A stretch of DNA of 64,000 bases from Candidatus Parcubacteria bacterium (GCA_023434325.1 JAEYSX010000003.1:186001-250000), one strand, 5' to 3'; counted from the stretch's first letter, positions 23,672 to 32,332 are shown. The notes: generated by a model not told the origin, from the letters alone. Numbers and translations: made by a program.

Positions 23672-24154
23672 ATGAGGATTTTAGGTATAGACCCTGGCAC
23701 CGGTATTTTGGGCTTTGGCGTGATCGAGATCAACAAGGGCAAGGCGCAGTTGGTGGACGCGGGTGTGATACGGACGCCTGTCAAAGAAGACGACGCGGTG
23801 CGGCTGCAAACAATTTTTGAGGAGCTGACTGATATTATCGTGCAGACCAAGCCGCACATTATGTCAGTCGAAAAGTTGTTTTTTATGCGCAATGTTACAA
23901 CGGCCATGACGGTTTCGCAGGCGCGCGGCGTGGTGCTTTTGTGCGCGCGTCTTAACGGCCTAGAGATTGCCGAGTATACTCCTTTGCAAATTAAGCAGTC
24001 GGTTACCGGCTACGGCAAGGCCGACAAAAAGCAGGTGCAAGAGATGGTGCGGGTATTGCTCAAGCTCAAAGAGGTGCCCAAGCCAGATGACGCTGCCGAC
24101 GCTTTAGCGGCGGCGCTGACTCATGCCGCAGGCGCTGCTGTGTCAAAGTGGTGA
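23672..24154 (+). CDS. ruvC: Holliday-junction resolvase RuvC
   Basis: A 160-aa endonuclease with the RNase H-like active site: Asp7 (ILGIDPGTG), Glu67 (MSVEKLFF) and the C-terminal acidic pair in DDAADALAAALTHA. It cleaves Holliday junctions in symmetry with RuvAB. It is separated from ruvA by a convergent PH-domain gene that overlaps its last 34 nt. Confidence 0.94.
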   Translation: MRILGIDPGTGILGFGVIEINKGKAQLVDAGVIRTPVKEDDAVRLQTIFEELTDIIVQTKPHIMSVEKLFFMRNVTTAMTVSQARGVVLLCARLNGLEIAEYTPLQIKQSVTGYGKADKKQVQEMVRVLLKLKEVPKPDDAADALAAALTHAAGAAVSKW

Positions 24155-24852
24155 CGTGCCGGGGGTGAGCTGTGGTCTTTGTCGCCGCGCATGACTTTTT
24201 GCAGGATAAGGTCGTGCAACTTTTGCGCGTCCTTGAGGTTGAGGCCGGGCAAGTAGGCTTCGGCCTTAGATCGTGTGCCGCCTACGATATCGCGTTTGCG
24301 GGCGCTGGCGCTACCGGCGCTCTCGATCTCGATACGAGCGATGCCGAGCATTCGGTCGATAAACGTGCGGGTGATGTTGACGTTTTGAATCTGAGCGTAC
24401 GGGATACTGACGTGCCGTTTGTGTATGATGCCGTACTCTAGATTGACGTTGTTTTTGTTGACCGAAAATATAAAGTGGTTATATACGAGTACGGCGATCA
24501 AATACGTCACAAATAAGTACAAAAACAGTCCGCCGGCAACGAGTGGTTGGTAGTAGATTCCTACAAGGAAGGCCGGAAACAGAATGGCTGTTTTGCCGAG
24601 GTAATTAAGAAAAAACAGGAACTTAGCAGCGGGGTCAAGATGACGCAAGGGGACGGTTTCGTCGGCCAGGTCAAAGTACGCTTCCATAATCTCGCCTCCA
24701 ATTGCAGAAGCGGTGGACGGGTTGACGACCATAGGAGCGCGAGCCTGATACAGGGCAGCTGCCGAGCCGTGAAGTGCGGCGCCACAGTCCCAGCAGTAGT
24801 TGGCAGTTTCGTTAACCAGTTTGCCGCAGTTGCTACAGTGAATTTTAGCCAC
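24121..24852 (-). CDS. Zinc-ribbon and bacterial PH-domain membrane protein
   Basis: A 243-aa protein. It starts with a zinc ribbon (CSNCGK...CWDCGA, residues 6-24), then a linker, two membrane helices (about 80-120) and a bPH2-type (YdbT-like) domain with NVNLEYGIIHKRHVSIPYAQIQNVNITRTFIDRMLGIARIEI. Such proteins are membrane-associated with unknown role. The start is GTG 24852, 6 nt from TATACT (minus strand, 24859-24864). It is wedged between ruvC and ruvA. Confidence 0.7.
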   Translation of the reverse strand: MAKIHCSNCGKLVNETANYCWDCGAALHGSAAALYQARAPMVVNPSTASAIGGEIMEAYFDLADETVPLRHLDPAAKFLFFLNYLGKTAILFPAFLVGIYYQPLVAGGLFLYLFVTYLIAVLVYNHFIFSVNKNNVNLEYGIIHKRHVSIPYAQIQNVNITRTFIDRMLGIARIEIESAGSASARKRDIVGGTRSKAEAYLPGLNLKDAQKLHDLILQKVMRGDKDHSSPPARHHFDTAAPAA

Positions 24853-24944
24853 AATCTTAGTATACTCCTGTCAACTCTTATGTAAAAATTACTATCTGTT
24901 GCGGATTCAGTCGCGACTGCAGAATGTATGCCATAATAGTACTC

Positions 24945-25529
24945 ATGATTGCAACGCTCAATGGGGTAGTGACCGAAAAAAACCTAGACGATATCGTGCT
25001 GGACGTGAACGGCGTGGGCTACGGATTACTGGTGACCAACGAAGATTACGGCCGCATGGCTACGGGCGAGCGCGCCAAGGTGTATGTATACGAGCATATC
25101 CGCGAGACGGCGTACGATTTGTTTGGATTTTTGAGCACGGACACCAAGCGGTTGTTTGTGCAGCTACTCGGGGTGAACGGCGTGGGTCCCAAGATGGCGC
25201 TTAACGTGCTTAATACCGGAACGGCTAATGACGTGCGCGCTGCGATTGCGAGCGGCGATGTGCGGTCGATCCAAAAAGCCAGCGGCGTGGGCAAGCGCGT
25301 AGCCGAGCGTATTGTGGTGGAGCTAAAGGACAAAGTCGGGCTAGAGGGCGTGGATCTTGCCACGACCGGCCTGCTGCAATCCGACGGCTTGCTCTTAAAA
25401 GACGAGGCCGTCGAGGCGCTGGTCTCGCTTGGTTACTCTGCCGCCGATGCTGCCTCGGCCCTTTCGTCAGTCGACAAAGATCTCTCGACAGAAGACCGCA
25501 TCAAACAAGCATTAAAGGTGAGCAAGTAA
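24945..25529 (+). CDS. ruvA: Holliday-junction branch-migration protein RuvA
   Basis: A 194-aa protein with the OB-fold start MIATLNGVV, helix-hairpin-helix segments (FVQLLGVNGVGPKMALNVL, IQKASGVGKRVAERIVVELKDK) and the small C-terminal UBA-like domain (EAVEALVSLGYSAADA). ATG 24945 matches the family start and lies 7 nt after CATAAT (24932-24937). It binds the junction and recruits RuvB. The final base overlaps the start of a NUDIX gene. Confidence 0.94.
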   Translation: MIATLNGVVTEKNLDDIVLDVNGVGYGLLVTNEDYGRMATGERAKVYVYEHIRETAYDLFGFLSTDTKRLFVQLLGVNGVGPKMALNVLNTGTANDVRAAIASGDVRSIQKASGVGKRVAERIVVELKDKVGLEGVDLATTGLLQSDGLLLKDEAVEALVSLGYSAADAASALSSVDKDLSTEDRIKQALKVSK

Positions 25530-26020
25530 TGGGACAAGCTGCACGCGTTACGGCTCTCGATATTTTTGGCAAGAAGTATGACGTTTCGGCGGCTGATCTG
25601 ACATGGCGGCCTGCCGTTTACGGCATCGTTATCGAGGACGGAAAAATCTTGATGCCCAGGCAGTTTAAAACAAAGTACAATCTGCCAGGCGGCGGAGTTG
25701 AACTCGGCGAAGATTTGGAAGAAGCACTTGTTCGTGAGGTCAAGGAAGAGACTGGCATAGATGTAAAGCCAGTAAAGTTAGTTGGTTTTAGGACGAGCAT
25801 CTTCTATGCTTCGCATGACCATGGCACCAAGAACGTCTACCATTCGCTATTATTTTACTTTTTATGCAAGAAAACAGGCGGCGAACTTTCGATCGAAGGA
25901 TTCGATGACGAAGAGAAGCGCTATGCAGAGATGGCGGAGTGGGTGCCGATTGGCGTGCTTGATGATATCGATCTAACCGGTACCGTTGATTGCAAGGATA
26001 TAATCAGGAGTTGTTTTTAG
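25529..26020 (+). CDS. NUDIX hydrolase between ruvA and ruvB
   Basis: A 163-aa NUDIX protein with the box GGGVELGEDLEEALVREVKEETGI (about residues 51-74). It hydrolyses a nucleoside diphosphate linked to another group; the substrate is unknown. Its start overlaps ruvA and its stop is 3 nt before ruvB, so it is in the ruvAB operon, an unusual location that may indicate a link to repair or nucleotide-pool sanitation. Confidence 0.85.
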   Translation: MGQAARVTALDIFGKKYDVSAADLTWRPAVYGIVIEDGKILMPRQFKTKYNLPGGGVELGEDLEEALVREVKEETGIDVKPVKLVGFRTSIFYASHDHGTKNVYHSLLFYFLCKKTGGELSIEGFDDEEKRYAEMAEWVPIGVLDDIDLTGTVDCKDIIRSCF

Positions 26021-26023
26021 ATC

Positions 26024-27061
26024 ATGGCGGTTGAACGGATTGTTAGTACGACTGCGGATGATGACGACCGGCAGGAGCAGGAGCTAGAGAACACGCTGCG
26101 GCCGCAGGATTTTGCGAATTACATTGGCCAGGAGCGGATTAAGCAGAACTTGGCGCTGGCGATAGAGGCCGCTAAAAAGCGCGGCGAGCCGCTGGATCAT
26201 ATTTTGCTGTATGGTCCGCCAGGATTGGGTAAGACGACGTTGGCAACGGTGGTAGCCAACGAAATGGGGGCGCAAATCCGCGTAACTAGCGGCCCGGCTA
26301 TCGAGCGCGCGGGCGATTTGGCAAGCCTGCTGACCAACTTGCAGGACGGCGATATTTTGTTTATTGACGAAATCCACCGTCTGCACCGCACGGTCGAGGA
26401 AGTGTTGTATTCGGCCATGGAAGATTACAAGCTGGATATTATGCTGGGCAAAGGGCCGAGTGCGCGCAGTTTGCGACTGGATTTGCCCAAGTTTACGCTG
26501 ATCGGCGCGACAACTCGCACCGGAAATCTGGCCGCGCCGCTGCGTGACCGATTTGGCATGCTGCATCGGCTAGAGTTTTATAAGCCAGAGGAAATCCGCC
26601 AGATTATCGAGCGTGCCGCAGACATCCTCAAGGTGCGTATTGTGACGGAGGCTGCGCACGAGCTGAGCAAGCGCTCGCGCCTCACGCCGCGCATCGCTAA
26701 CCGCCTGCTTAAGCGGGTACGCGACTACGCCGACGTAAACGGCGACGGTATTATTGATACGACCATCAGCCATCAGGCCCTCAAGTTGTTAGAGGTGGAC
26801 GAGCTGGGCTTAGACCCGGCCGACCGCATGCTACTGCTAGCCATTATCGATAGCTACAAGGGTGGACCAGTGGGTGTCGAGACGCTGGCAGCCCTGACAG
26901 CTGAGGAACGCAGCACGATCGAGGATTTTTACGAGCCGTACCTTATGCAAATCGGTTTGCTGGAGCGCACGCCGCGCGGCCGCAGAGTAACTCACAAAAC
27001 CTATAAGCATCTCGGCCGTACGCCACACGCAGATAACACTGAGCAATCAAGCCTGATCTAG
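26024..27061 (+). CDS. ruvB: Holliday-junction helicase RuvB
   Basis: A 345-aa AAA+ motor with Walker A GPPGLGKTT (64-72), Walker B with DEIH (115-118), sensor GATTRTGNLAAPLRDRFG and the winged-helix C-terminal domain (TPRGRRVTHKTYKHLG). It drives branch migration with RuvA. Standard length. It terminates 15 nt before a convergent pilin gene. Confidence 0.96.
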   Translation: MAVERIVSTTADDDDRQEQELENTLRPQDFANYIGQERIKQNLALAIEAAKKRGEPLDHILLYGPPGLGKTTLATVVANEMGAQIRVTSGPAIERAGDLASLLTNLQDGDILFIDEIHRLHRTVEEVLYSAMEDYKLDIMLGKGPSARSLRLDLPKFTLIGATTRTGNLAAPLRDRFGMLHRLEFYKPEEIRQIIERAADILKVRIVTEAAHELSKRSRLTPRIANRLLKRVRDYADVNGDGIIDTTISHQALKLLEVDELGLDPADRMLLLAIIDSYKGGPVGVETLAALTAEERSTIEDFYEPYLMQIGLLERTPRGRRVTHKTYKHLGRTPHADNTEQSSLI

Positions 27062-27076
27062 TTTTGAGGGTTAGGG

Positions 27077-27553
27077 CTAGTTTAGGCTGCTTTTGACGTA
27101 TTTTTCGCCGCCCTCGAGGGTGGCGGTAAGGGTGTAGTGAACGCAGGGAGTCTTGTCGTTGTCGCAGGACGAGCCGTCAGATGAAGTTACCTGGTAGCTG
27201 TAGCAGCCGGCGTTTGGTTCGGCGGCGAGTGCAGGACGGTCGTTTGCGGTGCAGTCAGCGTCGCCCGTCTTCCATTTGGGGTCGTCGATAGAGCTGTCTT
27301 TGAGTTTGGGAAGGTTTTTACCGCGCCACGTGCTGTCATTAATGTTGGTTAGCGTTGGGTAGGAGTCGGTTCCAGCGTAGTAGCCCTCTAGTTGGGCGTG
27401 CAGCGCGTCGATGTCCGCTTGACGGTCGCCGTTACGGTTCTTGGCCTGGACGCCGCTGGCGGTAAGCGCCACTAGTGCGGCCAGTACGAACAAGAGCACG
27501 ACTACTAATAGTAGCTCGATGACCGTAAAGCCTTTTGTGTTGGAATGTCTCAT
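27077..27553 (-). CDS. Type IV pilin-like protein
   Basis: A 158-aa prepilin with a short basic leader (MRHSNTKG), the cleavage site G8-F9, the conserved Glu at mature position 5 (FTVIELLLVV) and a long hydrophobic helix. The C-terminal domain has six Cys, several of which may form disulfides. It would be processed by PilD and assembled in a pilus or pseudopilus. A PilB-like gene is immediately upstream in the same direction. Confidence 0.85.
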   Translation of the reverse strand: MRHSNTKGFTVIELLLVVVLLFVLAALVALTASGVQAKNRNGDRQADIDALHAQLEGYYAGTDSYPTLTNINDSTWRGKNLPKLKDSSIDDPKWKTGDADCTANDRPALAAEPNAGCYSYQVTSSDGSSCDNDKTPCVHYTLTATLEGGEKYVKSSLN

Positions 27554-27610
27554 TATGTATTTGATTATAAATGATTGTGGCGCGATATGGTTAATAGTTG
27601 TGGCAAAGGT

Positions 27611-28927
27611 CTAGGCGTTTGTGACGCGGAGCACCTCGGCAATGGTGGTGTGGCCTCGGAGCGCTTTGACTAGGCCATCTAGCGCCATAGGGATAAAGCC
27701 GTCTTTGACCGCTGCGGCGTGCAAGGAGTTTGCGGACAGTGTGTCTTTGCCGACTAAGGTTTTGTTGACGCCCTCGGTTACCGTAAATACCTCGCTGATT
27801 GCTGTCCTGCCTTGGTAGCCGGTGTGCTCGCAGGTGTCGCAACCCGTCTCGCTGGCCTTCCAGAGATGGGTGATGCGGGTGGGGGTGCTGCCGAGTTGTC
27901 GTACGTCACCAAAGATGATCGGCGCAGCTTTGCTTTCTAGGTCGTTGACACGTTTGCAGGCAGCTGCCGAGGTGATGCCAAACGAGTCTTGCAGCTGCTT
28001 CCACTGGAAGGGGCTTAGCTCGTAGCGTTCGCGGCAGGTGGGGCATAGCTTTCGTACGAGTCGTTGACCGATGCTGGCGCGGAGCGAGGTTGCAAGCAAG
28101 AACGGTTCGACGCCTGTGTGGCGTAGGTGTAATAGCGCCGAGATACTGTCGCCTGCGCGCAGCCCGGCAAACATCAAGTGGCCGGTAGCGGCAGCGTGTA
28201 CGGCGAGCCCGGTGGTGGGACTGTCCGGTAGATTGTCTATCATAATGACGTTGGCGTCTTGCCTGAGCGCGGCTTGCAGTACCTCGTGGGCGGATATCCC
28301 ACCAACCAGGTAGGTGTGATTAACACCGGGTAGGCGGTGCTTGACGGTGCTTTCGATGGTTGCGACATTTTGCAGCGGACTGTTAGCGTCCTTAAGTAGG
28401 CTAAAAAGCGTTGTCGAGACGCCGCTATGGCGCGGCCCGGATACGACGACAAGCCCGTGCGGGCTGGCCAGAACAGATTTGAGTGTCTTGAGTCCGTCGC
28501 CCCAAAATCCCAGATCGGCCAGCTCTGACGGGTCGCCGTATTCTTGCGAGAGCCGCAGTACGACCTTTTCTCCTCCGTAAACCGGCATGGTTGCGACGTG
28601 TACGTTGGCGGAGCCACCAGGGAATTTGGCGGTATAGTTACCCTCTTGTGGCATCTGCGTATCGTGGATGTGTAGACCTGCGAGTGACTTTATCTGCGAT
28701 AGCAGAGAGCCGAGTGCTGCGCGCGGCAGTTTGTGTATGCCGCGCAGCGCGCCGTCGATCCTGTAGCGCACCAGCACAAAGCGCTCGTGCGGCTCAATGT
28801 GGATATCGGTCGCCCCGCGCTTTACGCCATTCTCAATCAACAGGGCCAGCGTTTCGGCCACCTGTTTGTCGCTGAATTTCTCGACATTGCCGAGCAGCCG
28901 TCCCATGAGTGTGTCTTTCGTGCCCAT
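27611..28927 (-). CDS. PilB/GspE-like protein with degraded ATPase motifs
   Basis: A 438-aa member of the type II/IV secretion ATPase family. The N2-domain (GATDIHIEPHERFVLVRYRIDG), tetracysteine metal site (C295/C298, C363/C366) and general length are retained. Walker A reads GPRHSGVST (164-172) with Val170 instead of Lys, Walker B reads MIDNLPD in place of the VGEIRD-type motif, and the His box has LRAGDS in place of LHTNDA. It is therefore probably inactive as an ATPase and may have a structural or regulatory part in pilus assembly. It is divergent from recA. Confidence 0.75.
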   Translation of the reverse strand: MGTKDTLMGRLLGNVEKFSDKQVAETLALLIENGVKRGATDIHIEPHERFVLVRYRIDGALRGIHKLPRAALGSLLSQIKSLAGLHIHDTQMPQEGNYTAKFPGGSANVHVATMPVYGGEKVVLRLSQEYGDPSELADLGFWGDGLKTLKSVLASPHGLVVVSGPRHSGVSTTLFSLLKDANSPLQNVATIESTVKHRLPGVNHTYLVGGISAHEVLQAALRQDANVIMIDNLPDSPTTGLAVHAAATGHLMFAGLRAGDSISALLHLRHTGVEPFLLATSLRASIGQRLVRKLCPTCRERYELSPFQWKQLQDSFGITSAAACKRVNDLESKAAPIIFGDVRQLGSTPTRITHLWKASETGCDTCEHTGYQGRTAISEVFTVTEGVNKTLVGKDTLSANSLHAAAVKDGFIPMALDGLVKALRGHTTIAEVLRVTNA

Positions 28928-28992
28928 TTCTATCTAATTATAGTACGAAAAACCATAAGCGGCGAAGATTTTTGCAAGACTTGTTTGTTTGG

Positions 28993-29094
28993 CCGTGTGT
29001 CTCCCCCTCAAAAGAGATTCGGCTATAGTCCGTAAGGAAAACAAGGCAATTGCCTTTGGCGTTTTCCGTGCTCTTTTGAGGGGGAGACACACGG
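28993..29094 (+). repeat. Long-stem hairpin repeat, copy 1
   Basis: Perfect 24-bp inverted arms (28993-29016 and 29071-29094) enclose 54 nt that include a second stem GGAAAAC/GTTTTCC (29036-29042, 29061-29067) and a 14-nt palindrome at 29043-29056. The inner 76 nt (29006-29081, from CCTCAAAAGAG to CTCTTTTGAGG) recur with one change at 42935-43010. It lies between the PilB-like gene and recA, which are divergent. A structured RNA, cruciform regulator or small mobile repeat are all possible. Confidence 0.85.
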
Positions 29095-29129
29095 TCGGAT
29101 ACCTTACGTTGTCCGTTAGGCTAAACTGT

Positions 29130-29135
29130 TATACT
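29130..29135 (+). promoter_or_regulatory. Probable -10 box of recA
   Basis: TATACT stands 39 nt before the recA ATG, downstream of the hairpin repeat. No good -35 box is visible and no LexA-type operator was recognised. Confidence 0.4.
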
Positions 29136-29174
29136 ATATGCAAGTCATGAGAGGCGTAACTTGGAGGGATTGTA

Positions 29175-30224
29175 ATGGCAAAAGATAAGGGTAAAGACAG
29201 TAAGGTTAATAAAGAAGCCGAGATGAAGGCAACCGCTGGCGCTGCCGAAGGTAAAGGCAAGGCGCTGGGCATGGCGCTGGAGCAGATCGAGAAGCAGTAC
29301 GGCAAGGGTTCGATTATGAAGCTTGGTGAGGGCTACGCCGAGAAGGTCGAGACGACCTCTACCGGTAGCTTGGGCTTAGACATCGCGCTTGGTGGCGGTA
29401 TTCCTAAGGGGCGTATTATCGAGATTTACGGGCCAGAAAGCTCTGGTAAGACCACGTTGACGCTGCACGCTATTGCCGAGATCCAGCGGGCGGGCGGCAC
29501 AGCTGCGTTTATCGACGCCGAGCACGCGCTTGACCCGGGCTATGCCAAGCGTATTGGTGTAGACGTAGACAACTTGCTGCTAAGCCAGCCGGACAACGGC
29601 GAGCAAGCGCTAGAGATTACCGAGACATTGGTGCGTTCTAACGCTGTGGACGTCATTGTTGTGGACTCGGTGGCCGCACTGGTGCCTCGCGCCGAAATCG
29701 AGGGTGAAATGGGCGACAGCCTACCTGGCCTCCAAGCTCGCTTGATGAGCCAGGCCTTGCGCAAACTTACCGGTGTTATTAACCGCTCCAAGGCGACCGT
29801 CATCTTTATTAACCAGATCCGTATGAAGATCGGCGTCATGTTTGGTAACCCCGAGACGACTACTGGCGGTAACGCGCTCAAGTTCTATGCCAGCGTACGC
29901 ATGGATATCCGCCGCACTGGCCAGATCAAACAGGGCGAGAGCGTCATCGGCAACCGCACCCGCGTAAAGGTGGTCAAGAACAAGATTGCGCCGCCGTTCC
30001 GTGAGGCCGAGTTTGACATTATGTACAACCAGGGCATTAGTACAGAGGGCGACGTGCTTGACTTAGCGACCGCACGCGATATTGTCGAAAAGTCCGGCGC
30101 ATGGTTTGCGTACGGTGGCGAGAAGATCGGCCAAGGCCGCGAAGCTGCCAAGACCTACCTCAAAGAAAACCCCAAGATTCTCAAAGAAATCGCCGACAAA
30201 GTCCGTGCCGCCTCTGCCGAATAA
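29175..30224 (+). CDS. recA: Recombinase RecA
   Basis: A 349-aa RecA with an N-terminal Lys-rich extension, Walker A GPESSGKTT (86-94), Walker B VIVVDSVAALVP and the loop-2 region GVMFGNPETTTGGNALKFYASVR. It forms filaments on ssDNA for recombination. GGAGGG precedes ATG 29175. A long hairpin repeat lies about 80 nt upstream. recX follows about 2 kb downstream, separated by four small hydrolase genes. Confidence 0.97.
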   Translation: MAKDKGKDSKVNKEAEMKATAGAAEGKGKALGMALEQIEKQYGKGSIMKLGEGYAEKVETTSTGSLGLDIALGGGIPKGRIIEIYGPESSGKTTLTLHAIAEIQRAGGTAAFIDAEHALDPGYAKRIGVDVDNLLLSQPDNGEQALEITETLVRSNAVDVIVVDSVAALVPRAEIEGEMGDSLPGLQARLMSQALRKLTGVINRSKATVIFINQIRMKIGVMFGNPETTTGGNALKFYASVRMDIRRTGQIKQGESVIGNRTRVKVVKNKIAPPFREAEFDIMYNQGISTEGDVLDLATARDIVEKSGAWFAYGGEKIGQGREAAKTYLKENPKILKEIADKVRAASAE

Positions 30225-30230
30225 ACAGAT

Positions 30231-30806
30231 ATGAAGCGAGCAGCGTTTTTTCACGGTACAGGCAACACGTTACAAGATTGCTGGTATCCCTGGATATTGC
30301 AGACGCTTAAGGGTAGCGGATACGAGGTATATGCCCCGGTATTGCCAGATAATCACGCGCCCAATAAAGATACGTACGATCAGTTCTTGCGCGAATCCGG
30401 CTGGGATTTTGCAGATAATGTACTCGTCGGGCACTCGTCGGGCGCAACGACGATTCTTAACCTGCTGTCTGCTGATTGGTTTCCTCGTGTCCAGACGGTG
30501 GTGCTCGTAAGTACCTTCTTAAACGAAAAGTTAACCAAGGTCGCGTCTTGGTATACGCCCGGTCAGTTTGATAACCTCTTTCTTTCTGGTTACCAGCCTG
30601 AGGTAATCAAAGCCAAAGCTGGCGCCTTTTATTTTGTACACAGCGACGATGATCCTTATTGCGACATCAACGACGCAAAGCAACTGTGTGAGCAGCTAGG
30701 CGGCACGTTTATTGTCGTGCACGGCGGCGGCCACCTAGGCGTGTCGTCCGGCCGCAGCGAATTGCCAGAGCTAGAGAGTGTCTTGCAAAAGGACGGAGTA
30801 ATCTAA
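30231..30806 (+). CDS. Alpha/beta hydrolase, RBBP9/YdeN-like
   Basis: A 191-aa single-domain serine hydrolase. The nucleophile is Ser69 in GHSSG (67-71); an acidic residue in HSDDDPYC and His in HGGGHLG complete the triad. The fold and length fit the RBBP9/YdeN family, whose substrates are poorly known. It starts 6 nt after recA and overlaps the next gene by one base, so it belongs to the recA transcription unit. Confidence 0.8.
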   Translation: MKRAAFFHGTGNTLQDCWYPWILQTLKGSGYEVYAPVLPDNHAPNKDTYDQFLRESGWDFADNVLVGHSSGATTILNLLSADWFPRVQTVVLVSTFLNEKLTKVASWYTPGQFDNLFLSGYQPEVIKAKAGAFYFVHSDDDPYCDINDAKQLCEQLGGTFIVVHGGGHLGVSSGRSELPELESVLQKDGVI

Positions 30807-31126
30807 TGAGTAAACTGCACCTAAAGGCCGATCCGACGCTTGCAGATTTGCAGCAGTACGTGCGCGACATGGTTGCCGAGCGGGAGTTTGGCAACGACGT
30901 GCGCCAGAAGTTCATGTTGCTTATCGAGGAGGTGGGTGAGTTTACCAAGGCCTCGCGCAAGCATACCGGCATGCATTACGCCGCCGATTCCCGCGATCAG
31001 GATCTAGAGGGCGAGGCAGCGGATGTGCTGTTGGTTTTGCTGGATCTGTGTAATCTAATGGGCATCGACCTAGAGCAAGCCTTCCGCGAAAAAGAAGAGA
31101 AGAACAAGCAACGAGTGTGGAAGTAG
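30806..31126 (+). CDS. MazG-like nucleotide pyrophosphohydrolase
   Basis: A 106-aa all-alpha NTP pyrophosphohydrolase with the metal-binding EExxE segment (LIEEVGEF) and the second acidic motif (EGEAADVLLVLLDL). It removes pyrophosphate from damaged or surplus NTPs. It is translationally coupled to the hydrolase upstream and followed by two NUDIX genes, making a nucleotide-sanitation string after recA. Confidence 0.8.
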   Translation: MSKLHLKADPTLADLQQYVRDMVAEREFGNDVRQKFMLLIEEVGEFTKASRKHTGMHYAADSRDQDLEGEAADVLLVLLDLCNLMGIDLEQAFREKEEKNKQRVWK

Positions 31127-31138
31127 GGGTCCGGTCGT

Positions 31139-31642
31139 ATGAGTAAAGACATTATGATAGTTGATGAGCACGATCGGCCGATTGGGTCTGCGACCAAGCA
31201 AGAGGCGTGGCAGCAGGGACTTATTCACCGAGCAGTCCGAATCATGTTACATAACAGCAAGGGGCAGGTCCTCCTCCAACATCGCCATCCATCTAAGGAT
31301 ATATTTCCTGATTGCTGGGATAATTCGGTAGCCGGTCATGTCGATGCGGGCGAGGATTATACGACTGCTGCCGTTCGTGAGTTGAAGGAAGAGCTTGGGC
31401 TAGAAGGTATTGCGCTTGTTGAGATGGGCTACTACCGAACCGACGAAACGATTGGTGACCGCCGCTTTAATCGCTTTACTCGCTGCTACCGTGCCCAGCT
31501 AGAGCAAACGCCTGATAAGCTGGAAGAAGGCAAAGTCGACGGCGTCCGTTGGTCTAGCGTCGACGAAGTTAAAGATTTGATCAAGAATCATCCCGACAAA
31601 ATTACCGATGGACTTAGACAGGTATTTGAGCGATACTACTAG
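31139..31642 (+). CDS. NUDIX hydrolase, IPP-isomerase-like, first of a pair
   Basis: A 167-aa NUDIX protein that starts with IMIVDEHDRPIGSATKQEAWQQGLIHRAVRI and contains the box GHVDAGEDYTTAAVRELKEELGL. This layout is shared with isopentenyl-diphosphate isomerase type 1 and the YfcD-type hydrolases. The isomerase active-site Cys is not evident, so a diphosphate hydrolase is more likely. It is paralogous to the next gene. Confidence 0.8.
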   Translation: MSKDIMIVDEHDRPIGSATKQEAWQQGLIHRAVRIMLHNSKGQVLLQHRHPSKDIFPDCWDNSVAGHVDAGEDYTTAAVRELKEELGLEGIALVEMGYYRTDETIGDRRFNRFTRCYRAQLEQTPDKLEEGKVDGVRWSSVDEVKDLIKNHPDKITDGLRQVFERYY

Positions 31643-31669
31643 CGAACGATATGTAAGTAAGGGACGTCG

Positions 31670-32218
31670 ATGGCATACCCGCCAGTTGTTATTGTTGATA
31701 AGCAAAATTCGCCGATTGGCCACGCTATGTTGCGTGATGCTTGGGCGCAAGGTTTGCATTACCGGGTAGTTGCCGTTGTCGTGCAGGACGAGCAGGGGCG
31801 GACCCTTTTGCAAAAGCGGTCGCACCATGTCGGTATCGACCCTGGGCTTTGGGATATCTCGGTCGGCGGCCATGTAGACGAGGGCACGACCTACGAAACC
31901 GCTGTTATGAGCGAAATGCAGGAGGAGGTAGGCCTTATCGATGTGACGCCGGAGGAGGTGGGGATCGAATTCTTTAGCTACGACGTCGCAGATAAGCGTC
32001 TTAATTATTTCCTAAAGCTGTTCCGCGTGACGGTGAGTGCCGAGCAGATCCAGCAACATGCTACGCAAGAGGTCACCGAGACAAAGTGGGTAACACCCGA
32101 GGATCTAGCAACGCTGCTGCGTGACCAGCCCGACCAGCATGCGCACTTTTTGCGGGCGATATATGAGCGATATCCAAGGGTTTTTGCCGAGCAGCGGCAG
32201 TCGGCCGTCGTCAATTAA
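31670..32218 (+). CDS. NUDIX hydrolase, IPP-isomerase-like, second of a pair
   Basis: A 182-aa paralogue of the previous gene (VVIVDKQNSPIGHAMLRDAWAQGLHYRVVAV; box GHVDEGTTYETAVMSEMQEEVGL). In the NUDIX box the usual Arg of REUxEE is replaced (SEMQEEVG), which may lower activity. The pair probably arose by tandem duplication. The role and substrate are unknown. Confidence 0.78.
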   Translation: MAYPPVVIVDKQNSPIGHAMLRDAWAQGLHYRVVAVVVQDEQGRTLLQKRSHHVGIDPGLWDISVGGHVDEGTTYETAVMSEMQEEVGLIDVTPEEVGIEFFSYDVADKRLNYFLKLFRVTVSAEQIQQHATQEVTETKWVTPEDLATLLRDQPDQHAHFLRAIYERYPRVFAEQRQSAVVN

Positions 32219-32332
32219 TTGTATTTAAGCGCACACATTTGTCATGGTTTCCTCGCCGGCTCTTTGCCGAGTTTCTTTTACGCCAAATGCGTGCACAGAA
32301 TTATTATTGCGCACGGGGTACAATAAGAATAT

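Noticed and set aside
28993..29094. Interpretation of the hairpin repeat as a plain rho-independent terminator
   Set aside because: It lies upstream of divergent genes, has no T-run after either arm, and the inner core is conserved beyond what a terminator needs.
31139..31642. Isopentenyl-diphosphate isomerase assignment for the tandem NUDIX genes
   Set aside because: The isomerase Cys and Glu pattern is not evident; only the general NUDIX layout agrees.
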